Under the pieces are notes generated by a model. The model made no database searches and had not been told where the DNA came from. It saw nothing but the letters and a program-made list of their open reading frames with translations. A program made the translations under genes and the position numbers. 33,035 nucleotides of DNA from Fibrobacterota bacterium (GTDB lineage: Bacteria > Fibrobacterota > Chitinivibrionia > Chitinivibrionales > Chitinispirillaceae). This document shows, in pieces, positions 1 to 7,354 of this stretch (its first letter is position 1; every line of letters begins with the position of its first letter). The DNA lies in assembly GCA_023412475.1 (NCBI GenBank), contig JAEYNR010000016.1, forward strand, positions 1-33,035. Reading direction: 5' to 3'.

Positions 1-532
1 TCCTGAAAAGAAACCACTTTATCCATCTGTTCGCTGATAACACAGAAATAATACTCCCGTTTATTTATACTTATTGAAGTATAAGTCCTGCGGGACTGTA
101 ATCTGTATGTGTTGCTCAAGCGATTACCTTGACTCGGCATTTTAGGCGATACGGGTGACCGGTTCCGGCATGCCTGAATCGGAAGGTTGCGCTGGGGTTT
201 TGTTTTCACGCATGCCCCTTTTTTTGTTGGAGTAGGTGAGTATACCACCATAGTTTTTGGCTGAAGTAACGCAGCATATCTTAAAACCACAAAAGACACA
301 ATTGAAACAGTGGCGAAGCCACTGGAATACCATATGGTTAAGAACGGAGTGCAGAAGTTCCACTGCAGAATAATTGAGAAATACTAAACATCTGCATAAC
401 ATTTTCTTCTATGGAAAAAAAGAAAACAGGAATGTACTTCCGTAGAAGTACCTGATTTTACGGAAGTGGCATGCAGAAGAGTATTTTTGACAATAGTAAG
501 TAGATATACTGAATGCTAAAGCCTGACTTTAA
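1..532. other. Region without a supportable gene
   Basis: No convincing gene is visible here. A minus-strand frame of 86 codons (402 to 142) is open and Cys-rich in its middle, but it has no ribosome binding site, no motif I recognise and an unusual composition. It could be a degraded protein end. The part next to nagB (about 410-530) holds the 3' flank of that gene and a terminator-like hairpin, listed separately. Confidence 0.5.
413..451 (-). terminator. Terminator-like hairpin downstream of nagB
   Basis: On the minus strand, about 80 bases after the nagB stop, GTACTTC-TACG-GAAGTAC forms a perfect 7-bp stem with a 4-base loop (434-451). A T-rich run follows about 8 bases later (positions 427 down to 415). 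A competing 9-bp pairing (ACTTCCGTA with TACGGAAGT) overlaps it. The gap between stem and T-run is longer than in a classical intrinsic terminator, so the call is tentative. Confidence 0.4.
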
Positions 533-1325
533 TCAGCTTCCGATCATTTTTTGTACAAGGTGTTTATTGTTACGAATCCAGTCATAATATTCTGTACGGG
601 TAAGCATTGATGCTGCTTCTTTATCCAGAACAATGGTAACATTGCTATGGAGCTGCAACGCAGAGGCGGTGATCATTGAGGTTACCGGGCCTTCAACAAA
701 TTTAGCACACACGTCGGCTTTTTTGATGCCATTAGCAATAAGTAATATTTTTTTAGCTTCCAGAATAGTCCCAATACCAAGCGATATCGCAAATCGTGGT
801 ACATCATCGGGACTGTTAAAAAATCTTGAGTTATCCTCTATTGTCTCTTTATAAAAGAGCTTTAACTCTGGTTCTGCTTGCAAATGAGGAGCCGGGCTCA
901 TTAAATGCAATATGTCCATTTCTCCCGATTCCAAGAATTTGTAAATCAATACCACCAGCTTCGCTAATTCTTTGTTCGTACCACTCGCAGAATATCTCGG
1001 GGTCATTTGTATCGCCTTGAGGAACAAAGACTCTCGAATAATTTATATTAACCTTGTTGAAGAGATTCTCTTTCATAAAATAATTGTAACTGTTTTTATG
1101 AAGTGGGTGTAGACCTATATATTCATCGAGATTAAATGAAGTTATTTTTGAAAAATCAAGACCTTCATTTACATGTAAATTTACAAGCTCACGATATGTT
1201 CCAATAGGTGTATCGCCTGTTGCCAGTCCTAAAGTCAGGTTATGTTTTTTTCTTATTTCTGCGGCAATAAATTCAGCAGATATCCTGCTCATCTCATCAT
1301 AATCATCAGCAATTATAATTTCCAT
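533..1325 (-). pseudogene. nagB: Glucosamine-6-phosphate deaminase, one frameshift
   Basis: NagB converts glucosamine-6-phosphate to fructose-6-phosphate and ammonia in the cytoplasm, the last step of amino-sugar use. The N-terminal frame (1325 to 849) carries the phosphate loop GDTPIGTYREL, the catalytic-Asp motif SFNLDEYIGL and GIGRNGHIAFNEPGSSFASR. The C-terminal frame continues with KETIEDNSRFF, the glycine-rich GIGTILEAKK stretch and LQLHSNVTIVLDKEA. The frames meet at the A-run 853-856: removing one base there restores a protein of about 263 residues, close to the usual 266. AAGGAG precedes the ATG by about 6 bases. Asn in the NGHI motif, where E. coli has Asp, is also seen in Bacillus-type enzymes, so it is not decay by itself. 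With no other lesion seen, this is a recent mutation or a sequencing error; as written, the reading frame is broken. Confidence 0.9.
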
Positions 1326-1802
1326 GTAAGCTCCTTATGGATGATTTTAAGGTTAACAGAAAAACCAGTAAATAATTTCTTTATTAAATAAGAACTTAAT
1401 AATATGCGAGTTTTCTGTTAAAAACATATAACTATTAAATATATAAATTGTACTGAAAATTGTGAAAATAATCTTACCATTTGGTTATAAAAAAATTAAA
1501 TCTTTAAGTCGCAGCCGTAGGTGGGTTAAATAGCATAACATATTGATATGAAAATAGTTGGAAGTGTTAAGACTATATATATCTGTAAGGGGATAAGTTT
1601 AAAAATCCTGACAGGCATCAGCTTCTTCTTGTTATGGTACGCCTACATTGGTAGCACCGGTACAATCCGCGGGGATTTCATCGGTAATACATGATGCATA
1701 CAATATTCCACTTCATTAGCACAACTTCATTGTAGTCAAACCTTTTGTTGTGTTTCTCCCGGAATCAGTCGCCTCCATTATAAATCATCGTTTTCCACAG
1801 GA
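1326..1802. other. Gap upstream of nagB, AT-rich with a possible gene remnant
   Basis: The first 180 bases are AT-rich and should contain the nagB promoter, though no clear -35/-10 pair stands out. On the minus strand around 1690-1630 a short frame reads ITDEIPADCTGATNVGVP before a stop. Its style resembles repeat-rich secreted proteins and it may be a detached end of the broken gene at 1803-2106. No intact gene is supported. Confidence 0.4.
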
Positions 1803-2106
1803 TTACAGCTCACGGTCATTTGAAAATCTGAAGTAGATTGACCATTTCACGCCATCCCATTGTGCGATCTTTCTTGCCCAGGTATTTGCGACAATATTAA
1901 ATCTGCCTCCTATGTAAAGATGACCGTTACCATAAGCAGTTGCATAAACGGTATTAATTCGCACCGGAATATCCATAATCGTTCAGTGCGCTCCAGTCCG
2001 CGTCAGTAATGCTAAGTGCCTGCAGACCTGTGGTGAAAAGAATAATAACCGGCAGAGCTATACGCATAAATGATATACCAGTGCATAACTCAAACCACCT
2101 GTTCAT
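1803..2106 (-). pseudogene. Remnant of a secreted WDG-repeat (beta-propeller-like) protein
   Basis: GGGGAG lies 5 bases before an ATG at 2106. The frame begins with a short basic N-terminus, a hydrophobic signal-like stretch (MRIALPVIILFTTGLQALS) and then ITDADWSALNDYGYSGAN before a stop near 1964. Shifting frame just before that stop gives VYATAYGNGHLYIGGRF, followed by ANTWARKIAQWDGVKWS. This is the spacing of exported proteins built from tandem units of the form VNALA..GNLYVGG.F...ANNIAKWDGS.WS. Only about one unit survives before another stop at 1803. The normal proteins have many units, so this is the broken 5' end of a larger gene. The frameshift is directly visible; the family is recognised by pattern only. 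Confidence 0.6.
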
Positions 2107-2202
2107 CGGGCTCCCCTCTCAATGAAAACAATAAAAAATCATCCTGGTTTTCAGCTGTTTGGGTGGAAGCTGTCGCTAAACATATTCAATTTATAAGGCT
2201 TG

Positions 2203-2248
2203 AGGTGTTGAAAGTTTTATCGACAAAATGATAAAGCTTTCAACACCT
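2203..2248. repeat. Near-perfect 19-bp inverted repeat (hairpin)
   Basis: AGGTGTTGAAAGTTTTATC (2203-2221) pairs with GATAAAGCTTTCAACACCT (2230-2248) with a single G-T type mismatch and an 8-base loop. No T-run follows on either strand, so it is not a classical terminator. It ends 2 bases before the readable IS1380-like remnant, so it could be a structured relic of the insertion or an unrelated element. Confidence 0.75.
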
Positions 2249-2249
2249 T

Positions 2250-2534
2250 AATGGCTTAGCAATCAATCCGAATGATCCTGTCATTGGTGAGGCATTCGGA
2301 GTACAAAAACGCATTCCAGGAGATGATACCGTGAGGCGTTTGTTTGAAAGAGTTGATCCTGAAAAAGGCCGGGTACTGATGTATACTGCCAGTCAATATC
2401 TGTACAATAGTCTTCCTGACTGTTACATTCTGGATTGGGATAGTACTGTGACAACACGATATGGTGACCAGGATGGGGTTCGTTCCGCAATTCCAAACAA
2501 AAACAGGAAATGGGGAAAAACCCTCATTCCCTGA
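2250..2534 (+). pseudogene. IS1380-type transposase remnant
   Basis: The plus-strand frame reads DPVIGEAFGVQKRIPGDDTV, then RRLFERVD, and later LDWDSTVTTRYGDQDGV. This matches the start of the DDE core of IS1380 transposases, where the first catalytic Asp sits in a (L/I)D.DST motif followed by YG.QEGA. There is no start codon in context: an in-frame stop lies at 2232, directly upstream. After RYGDQDGV the expected basic stretch appears in another frame (GKNPHSL), so there is also a frameshift. The complete protein is above 400 residues and fewer than 95 remain. No inverted terminal repeats were recognised. Confidence 0.65.
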
Positions 2535-2626
2535 ACTTTAGTTACTTGAAATGCTCTTATCTCCGTTTAGAAATTGGAATTTTGGAATTTGTTTAGGATT
2601 TAAGAATTGTGATTTGGAATTTTATT
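2533..2626 (+). repeat. Dispersed AT-rich repeat, copy 1 (inverted mate at 7112-7205)
   Basis: This stretch begins ACTTTAGTTACTTGAAA, continues with CTCTTATC and GTTTAGA, and ends around AGGATTTAAG and TGTGATTTGGAATTT. The reverse complement of 7112-7205 follows the same order with about 85 percent identity by eye and a 2-base gap. Both copies are intergenic. The function is unknown. Confidence 0.75.
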
Positions 2627-2666
2627 CTGTTTGCATATTGATAATGGTGTTGCCTGAAAGAACTGC

Positions 2667-2695
2667 AAAAAAGGGGGGCAGGGTTTTGTCCCCCC
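2667..2695 (-). terminator. Intrinsic terminator of the HdeD-like gene
   Basis: Read on the minus strand, GGGGGG, an 11-base loop (ACAAAACCCTG) and CCCCCC are followed directly by TTTTTT. It lies about 45 bases after the stop of the minus-strand gene at 2739-3314, the correct position for its transcription terminator. Confidence 0.8.
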
Positions 2696-2738
2696 ATAGA
2701 TGTGAATCATTTGCTCGACATCCCGATACTGCATTTTT

Positions 2739-3314
2739 TCAGTGTGCTGGAATCTCTTTTCCTGTGGGTTTATAACTTACAGAGTATGGCAACGATACCA
2801 TGACAATCCCCTGAATCATAATCTCTATTCCTATCAATAATCCGATAAACCAGATTGCAGAAACAGGCCATCCTGAGAGAACGATAAACCCCAGAATCAG
2901 AGAGACCAGTCCACCAAACATCAGCCATCCCCACTGACTTCCCTGTTCAATTGGAGCTGCTATTGTTCTGTAGAGTCCCGATGTTATAAGAAACACTGCT
3001 ATTAAAAAGGTTAAAGAGAGTATTCCAATTACTGGTCTGGATATTAGAAGTACCCCAATTACAAGGGAGAGAGTACCTCCAAACATTCTCCACCAGAACC
3101 CTTTTTCATGTCGGCTTCCAACCGCATGAATTACATCTACGATTCCTCTGACCGAAAGTACAAGGCCTAAGAATACCACTGAAACGAATGTGGTAAAGCC
3201 TGCTACTGCAATGGTTAAAAGACCAAGGATTATTAATCCTGCTCCCATTGCAATGCTCCAGGTTTTATACCTTTCCAGACCTGTTTTCCCGGTCACATTT
3301 CCCACATCATTCAT
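2739..3314 (-). CDS. HdeD-family (DUF308) inner-membrane protein
   Basis: This 191-residue protein is almost entirely hydrophobic, with about six membrane segments in the two-fold pattern of the HdeD/DUF308 family. Each half carries a W(W/G)(R/W)(M/L)FGG turn followed by (L/I)(V/L)LG: FWWRMFGGTLSLVIGVL and WGWLMFGGLVSLILGF. HdeD of E. coli is an inner-membrane protein linked to acid resistance at high cell density; most homologues have no assigned role. AGAGGAG lies 6 bases before the ATG. The gene is divergent from a homologue at 3409 with a 94-base gap, and an intrinsic terminator follows its stop. Family membership is firm; an acid-stress role here is only by analogy. Confidence 0.88.
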   Translation of the reverse strand: MNDVGNVTGKTGLERYKTWSIAMGAGLIILGLLTIAVAGFTTFVSVVFLGLVLSVRGIVDVIHAVGSRHEKGFWWRMFGGTLSLVIGVLLISRPVIGILSLTFLIAVFLITSGLYRTIAAPIEQGSQWGWLMFGGLVSLILGFIVLSGWPVSAIWFIGLLIGIEIMIQGIVMVSLPYSVSYKPTGKEIPAH

Positions 3315-3408
3315 AAATAACTCCTCTTTGAAAACCGCTCTTTTGCGGGATAGACCCCTTATTAAAGATTACGCGAAAACGGATCATTTTTTGCATAATA
3401 ATCTGGAT

Positions 3409-3966
3409 ATGGAAAAAAGTAATCATACTGAGCCGCCTTTCTCCTTTATTCCTGCTATTAACAGTGTAATAGGGAACATACAGATTGCACTTGGAATACT
3501 GGTGATCGTTGTTGCCGCATTTACCACCTGGTTGACCCTGTGGGGACTGGGGGGATCTTTGGTGGTGTGGGGAGTTATCGATTTAGCGCAGTTTTTCCTT
3601 AAAAAGAACTTTGATTTGTTCTGGTGGCGTTTTTCTTCAGGAGTATTGGCGATAGGTGGTGGTGTGCTGTTTTTTATTCTTCCCGGTATGGCTGTGGATG
3701 CAATATCGCTGGTTTTAGTCATCCTTTTTATCATGGGGGGCATTAACAAGATTTTCGGGGCCATAACCGATCGCCCTTTGAATTGGGGATGGGTTGTGTT
3801 TGGAGGTGGGTTATCGATAATTTTAGGTTATTTCATATTAAGTCAATGGCCGGTGCAGAGTTTTGATTTTCTGGGAGTTATGCTGGGAATAGAAATATTG
3901 CTTAATGGGTGGACTTTGCTGGTGGTGGGGTATTTTTTCAGAGGATTAATGCGTAACACCCGTTAA
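3409..3966 (+). CDS. HdeD-family (DUF308) inner-membrane protein, second copy
   Basis: From the ATG at 3409 the product has 185 residues with about six membrane segments. It shows the same turns as its divergent neighbour (FWWRFSSGVLAIGGGVL and WGWVVFGGGLSIILGYFILS, then QWPV), so the two look like paralogues. The frame stays open upstream to about 3190, but that part overlaps the divergent gene and is not membrane-like, so I take it as antisense read-through. No clear Shine-Dalgarno is seen before 3409; a TTG at 3391 is an alternative start. The role is unknown beyond a likely membrane stress or homeostasis function. Confidence 0.82.
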   Translation: MEKSNHTEPPFSFIPAINSVIGNIQIALGILVIVVAAFTTWLTLWGLGGSLVVWGVIDLAQFFLKKNFDLFWWRFSSGVLAIGGGVLFFILPGMAVDAISLVLVILFIMGGINKIFGAITDRPLNWGWVVFGGGLSIILGYFILSQWPVQSFDFLGVMLGIEILLNGWTLLVVGYFFRGLMRNTR

Positions 3967-4001
3967 ATTCATGTTGCTAAACTGATGTTGTTATCCGTTG
4001 T

Positions 4002-4027
4002 CGTTATCGTTGCCCGTTATCGTTGCC
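4002..4027. repeat. Two tandem copies of a 13-bp unit
   Basis: CGTTATCGTTGCC occurs twice head to tail, preceded by a partly matching TCCGTTGTCG. It lies between the ends of two convergent genes and looks like a short slippage-type expansion. Confidence 0.7.
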
Positions 4028-4039
4028 CGTAGTCCATAC

Positions 4040-4070
4040 CTGTTGTCGATATCCGATATTTCCTATTAAA
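4040..4070. repeat. Short dispersed repeat with GATATTTC core, copy 1
   Basis: The segment contains TCGATATCCGATATTTCCTA, resembling the cores at 7304-7354, 15211-15235 and 26526-26580. It is intergenic, between the 3' ends of two convergent genes. Confidence 0.5.
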
Positions 4071-4080
4071 TGATAATGAA

Positions 4081-4920
4081 TTACAACTTAAAATGTACTT
4101 CAGGTTTTCCGGCCCGCATAACAGCAACGTTTACTTCAGAAGCGTTTTCATCCAGATATTTTCTTGCCAGTTCAATTGCATGAACCACCTCTGGAATATT
4201 GGGCAATTGTGCTACAATTTGTTCGAAATGCCCTCTTTCTTTAATCAGTTGAAAGCTGCGTGGGAAATTAAGGTCATAAACCCAGCCAACCTGAATCAGT
4301 TTAAAGTCATTGATGCATCTGATCATCGAGAAATCCACTATCGAGCCGCTTGCAACAGCCGAGCAGACTTGGGGGGAAACTGTGGGCAGGTCTGGAAGCC
4401 CGGTTTCGATGATCTCTTTTCTGGCCTGGGAAGGGTTGCTGTAGTGTGATGCTATAATAGAATAGATATCCAGTTTGTCGGCATCACGGATGAGTCTGCA
4501 TAGAAGATCCTGGTCTTTGGTAAGATTATCCGGGATGACTTTAGCACTGTGATATAGAATTGCGGTCCTGATTTTCTGAGATAAATCCTGCGGCAGATCA
4601 TCGAAAAGGTGATTCTCATCGATGACTTTTAATCCAAGCTCAGAGTGATTTACCGATTTGCGGTCCTGGAAGGTGCGGTGTTCTTTATACTGCTGAAATC
4701 GTCCCACATCGTGAAACAGTGCTACTATCTGGGCTGCAAAGAGAAGGGGATTTTCCAGGAAGATGCTTCTGCAGAGTAAATCCATATCGGAACACACGCG
4801 TCTGGTGTGTTCATGTTTTAACATCACAGCTTCACTAAGTTCCTGGTTTCCACTTTTGAAGGAGCCGGTGTAGTCATCAAACCATCTGGAGAGCTTATTT
4901 ATTATTTGTATGTAGTTCAT
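4081..4920 (-). CDS. HD-domain phosphohydrolase
   Basis: This 279-residue soluble protein has the metal-binding motifs of the HD superfamily: His36 in KHEHTRRV, the His70-Asp71 pair in ALFHDVGRFQQY, a later His in AILYHSAK and Asp in RDADKLD. HD proteins of this type are metal-dependent phosphohydrolases, often acting on nucleotides; the substrate cannot be told from sequence. The FHDVGRFQQY form is typical of the stand-alone group without a fused synthetase or receiver domain. The C-terminal third is helical. The ATG at 4920 opens directly on the domain, but no clear Shine-Dalgarno precedes it. The gene is convergent with the HdeD-like gene and divergent from the esterase. Confidence 0.85.
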   Translation of the reverse strand: MNYIQIINKLSRWFDDYTGSFKSGNQELSEAVMLKHEHTRRVCSDMDLLCRSIFLENPLLFAAQIVALFHDVGRFQQYKEHRTFQDRKSVNHSELGLKVIDENHLFDDLPQDLSQKIRTAILYHSAKVIPDNLTKDQDLLCRLIRDADKLDIYSIIASHYSNPSQARKEIIETGLPDLPTVSPQVCSAVASGSIVDFSMIRCINDFKLIQVGWVYDLNFPRSFQLIKERGHFEQIVAQLPNIPEVVHAIELARKYLDENASEVNVAVMRAGKPEVHFKL

Positions 4921-5013
4921 AGGGTTAAGAAAATAGGTTATGTGATAAAGAAGCAGAGCAGATATTTTAGCGTGCGCAGGCTTTCCTGTCCTGCGAAAAT
5001 GGGGGGCTAAGAT

Positions 5014-5030
5014 GTATACATTTTGTATAC
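5014..5030. promoter_or_regulatory. Operator-like inverted repeat upstream of the esterase
   Basis: GTATACA-TTT-TGTATAC is a perfect 7-bp inverted repeat with a 3-base spacer, about 130 bases before the esterase start. TATAAT hexamers follow at 5040-5045 and 5050-5055, but neither has a good -35 at the right distance. The symmetry and position suggest a binding site for a dimeric regulator; no candidate regulator gene is adjacent. Confidence 0.4.
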
Positions 5031-5161
5031 GGAAAGTTATATAATGTGTTATAATCGAATGAATTTAACTTTTATTTATCGTATTTTGATCTTATTAAAA
5101 CAACTTTATTTCATACGTTTTTTTTGTTTGTATATGTTTTACAAGTTATTAAGGAGGAATT

Positions 5162-6988
5162 GTGAAAATTCTGCATCTATTAATACTGTTTTTTTGGACC
5201 GGTTTCTCTTTGGCTGAAGCTGTCGATGAATACCGGATTGCCGGAACAGTAACGAAAAAAGGTGGAGGGTCGCTTGAAGGAGTAACCGTCTTATTGAAGG
5301 GCAAAGACGTTTCTGCGGTCACCGGGGAGGATGGGACCTTTGAAATTGCTTCGCCAGTTTCAATTCGGATGAAGGCAGAACAGAGGCAGACTTTGTCATT
5401 TAAACTTCATGGAAACGCTGTAAGATTTTCGCCAATTGAACGTCACTTAAGCGGTAATGTTTCGATCTTTTCAGGAAATGGGAGAAGAGTCGGATCAATA
5501 AATTTTTCAAATCTGAACCCGATGACTGAGCAGATTAAACTTCCTCAGCTTGCATCCGGTCTCAACATCATTCGTTTGGTAGTAAATAATAATGTATATA
5601 CCTGCCAGCTTATGCGTTTAGGAAACAAGCTTCATTTAACCAGCCAAAGTGCAGTTTCCAGATCTGATGAAAATTTTACTCTGGGCAAGACGATGGATTC
5701 AGAAGCTGTTGATACACTTGTTGCCACAAAAGAAAATTTCAAAGAGTCTGTAACTTCGATCGATTCCTATAATATCAACGATGTTACCATTGAAATGGAC
5801 AGTGTTGTTGAGGAGACTGAAATTGCCTGGGGGCGCAAGGAAAATCCTACAGATCACTGCACAATCGATTCACTGGCTGGATATAGCGAGCTTAAGGCGA
5901 GTTCAAAGCTGCCTGATCCATTTAAGAAACTTGATGGTACCCGCATTACCAGTAAAAGCGAATGGGCCTGCCAGCGGGAATTGATCTATCAACAGTTGCT
6001 GAAATATATCTATGGAGCAAAGCCAACTCTTCCAAAAGACGCTGTTTCAGGGACAGTAAGCGAGACCGAAATCAGTGTTAATGTGAATGATGGGCAAAGG
6101 AGTTGTAAATTTAGTGTTACTGTAAAGATGAACGGGGCATCAAAGCCGGCACCTGCTTTCCTCCAATACGCTTCAGGTGCTTCAGCTCCAGGCGGTGTAG
6201 CCCAGATCTCCTTTTCTCCCAAAGAGGTTTCTGGCGGTAGTGGTTCCAAATCTGGAGCATTCTATGATTTTTATGGTGGTAATCATGAAGCAGGCTACCT
6301 TGTAGCGTGGGCCTGGCAGGTCAGTCGTATAATCGATGTTCTGGAACAGAATCCGGGTATAATTGATCCCGGCAGAATTGCTGTAACTGGTTGCTCCCGT
6401 TTCGGTAAAGGAGCTTTTGTTGCAGGTGTACTCGATAACCGTGTCGCTTTGACTATTCCGGTGGAGTCGGGAATAGGCGGAACAGTGGCCTTGCGACTTG
6501 TCGAGCAGCTCGATGCGAGTGGTGGTGAGTGGCCATACCACGCGATAAGTTATGTGCGCTGGTTTTCGGAAGTTGCCCTTGGAAAGTTCACTTCAGGCAA
6601 TAACGCCAGCGGTGATAACACAGATCGATTGCCTGTGGACATGCATTCAGCAATGGCCTTAATCGCACCGCGGGGACTTTATATCGTGGACAATCCCAGT
6701 GGGACATATCGTGGATTAGATGCACGCTCAGCATGGGTAACAGCAAATGTTGGCAAAAAGATCTTCGAAGCACTTGGAGTGGGTGATAACTTCTCTTGTG
6801 TGGGAGCCTCGGGAAGCCATTGTTCATGGCGGGACCAGTATTCAGCTTCCTTGAACGCCATGGTTAACAAATTCCTTAAAGGAGATAATTCTGCCAGTAC
6901 CGGGGCTGTCAGTACCGATCTTGGCAACAAGCCAAATCCTGAACAGTATTATGATTGGGATGTACCTGCCCTTGATGGCGAGCTGTGA
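5162..6988 (+). CDS. Secreted CE15 4-O-methyl-glucuronoyl methylesterase
   Basis: CE15 enzymes cleave the ester between lignin alcohols and the 4-O-methylglucuronate side chains of xylan. This 608-residue protein starts at GTG, with AAGGAGG 4 bases upstream. Layout: signal peptide (about 1-20), a carboxypeptidase-regulatory-like beta domain (about 25-62, GTVTKKGG through GEDGTFEI), a module like a type IX sorting domain (about 70-155, NVSIFSGNGRRVG and LASGLNIIRLVVNNNVYTC), a linker, then the esterase domain (about 240-585). The nucleophile elbow GCSRFGKGAF puts the catalytic serine at Ser412. Glu435 lies in the conserved PVESG motif and His553 in GSHCSW. The protein ends soon after the catalytic domain with no C-terminal sorting tail. 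A strong terminator follows, so it is probably transcribed alone. Confidence 0.88.
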   Translation: MKILHLLILFFWTGFSLAEAVDEYRIAGTVTKKGGGSLEGVTVLLKGKDVSAVTGEDGTFEIASPVSIRMKAEQRQTLSFKLHGNAVRFSPIERHLSGNVSIFSGNGRRVGSINFSNLNPMTEQIKLPQLASGLNIIRLVVNNNVYTCQLMRLGNKLHLTSQSAVSRSDENFTLGKTMDSEAVDTLVATKENFKESVTSIDSYNINDVTIEMDSVVEETEIAWGRKENPTDHCTIDSLAGYSELKASSKLPDPFKKLDGTRITSKSEWACQRELIYQQLLKYIYGAKPTLPKDAVSGTVSETEISVNVNDGQRSCKFSVTVKMNGASKPAPAFLQYASGASAPGGVAQISFSPKEVSGGSGSKSGAFYDFYGGNHEAGYLVAWAWQVSRIIDVLEQNPGIIDPGRIAVTGCSRFGKGAFVAGVLDNRVALTIPVESGIGGTVALRLVEQLDASGGEWPYHAISYVRWFSEVALGKFTSGNNASGDNTDRLPVDMHSAMALIAPRGLYIVDNPSGTYRGLDARSAWVTANVGKKIFEALGVGDNFSCVGASGSHCSWRDQYSASLNAMVNKFLKGDNSASTGAVSTDLGNKPNPEQYYDWDVPALDGEL

Positions 6989-6995
6989 TCTTGTG

Positions 6996-7045
6996 TCCTG
7001 GCCGGTCAATCTCATGAAGAGTGACCGGTCAGGATTCTTTATTTT
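6996..7045 (+). terminator. Intrinsic terminator of the esterase gene
   Basis: TCCTGGCCGGTCA pairs with TGACCGGTCAGGA (13 bp with one G-T pair), and the T-rich TTCTTTATTTT follows. It begins 8 bases after the esterase stop. Confidence 0.85.
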
Positions 7046-7111
7046 GATATAATTAAACTATTACTCATTTATCTAATTTTAAAAACTATGAACTAATATT
7101 CAATAATTTAG

Positions 7112-7205
7112 AAAGAACAAATTCCAAATCACAAATCTTAAATCCTATACAAATATTAAAATTCTAATCTCTAAACAGGGATAAGAGTTTCAAGTAACTA
7201 AAGTT
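7112..7205 (-). repeat. Dispersed AT-rich repeat, copy 2 (inverted mate of 2533-2626)
   Basis: The reverse complement begins ACTTTAGTTACTTGAAA and runs through CTCTTATC, GTTTAGAGATTAGAATTTT and AGGATTTAAG to TGTGATTTGGAATTT, collinear with 2533-2626 at about 85 percent identity by eye. Together the copies form an inverted pair about 4.5 kb apart that flanks the HdeD, HD-domain and esterase genes. Confidence 0.75.
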
Positions 7206-7303
7206 TTTTTATTTGACATTGTTGCCATTTCTTGTTTGGGATTTCGAATTTCGTGCTTATTCACTTTTTTTTCAATTATGTATTTAAACGTGTGATATCC
7301 CGC

Positions 7304-7354
7304 TCTTTCCCTTCTACATTCATTATTCGATGTTCTATATTCGATATTTCTTAT
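7304..7354. repeat. Short dispersed repeat with ATTCGATATTTC core, copy 2
   Basis: TTTCCCTTCTACATT is followed by ATTCGATGTTC and TATTCGATATTTC. It closely parallels 26526-26580 and ends exactly where the PHP gene's stop codon begins. Confidence 0.65.

Noticed and set aside
142..402. 86-codon minus-strand frame with Cys-rich middle
   Set aside because: No ribosome site, no recognised motif, odd composition. A transposase or zinc-ribbon remnant was considered but could not be supported.
3190..3408. N-terminal extension of the plus-strand HdeD-like protein
   Set aside because: It overlaps the divergent HdeD-like gene in antisense and is not membrane-like; the ATG at 3409 gives the normal family length.
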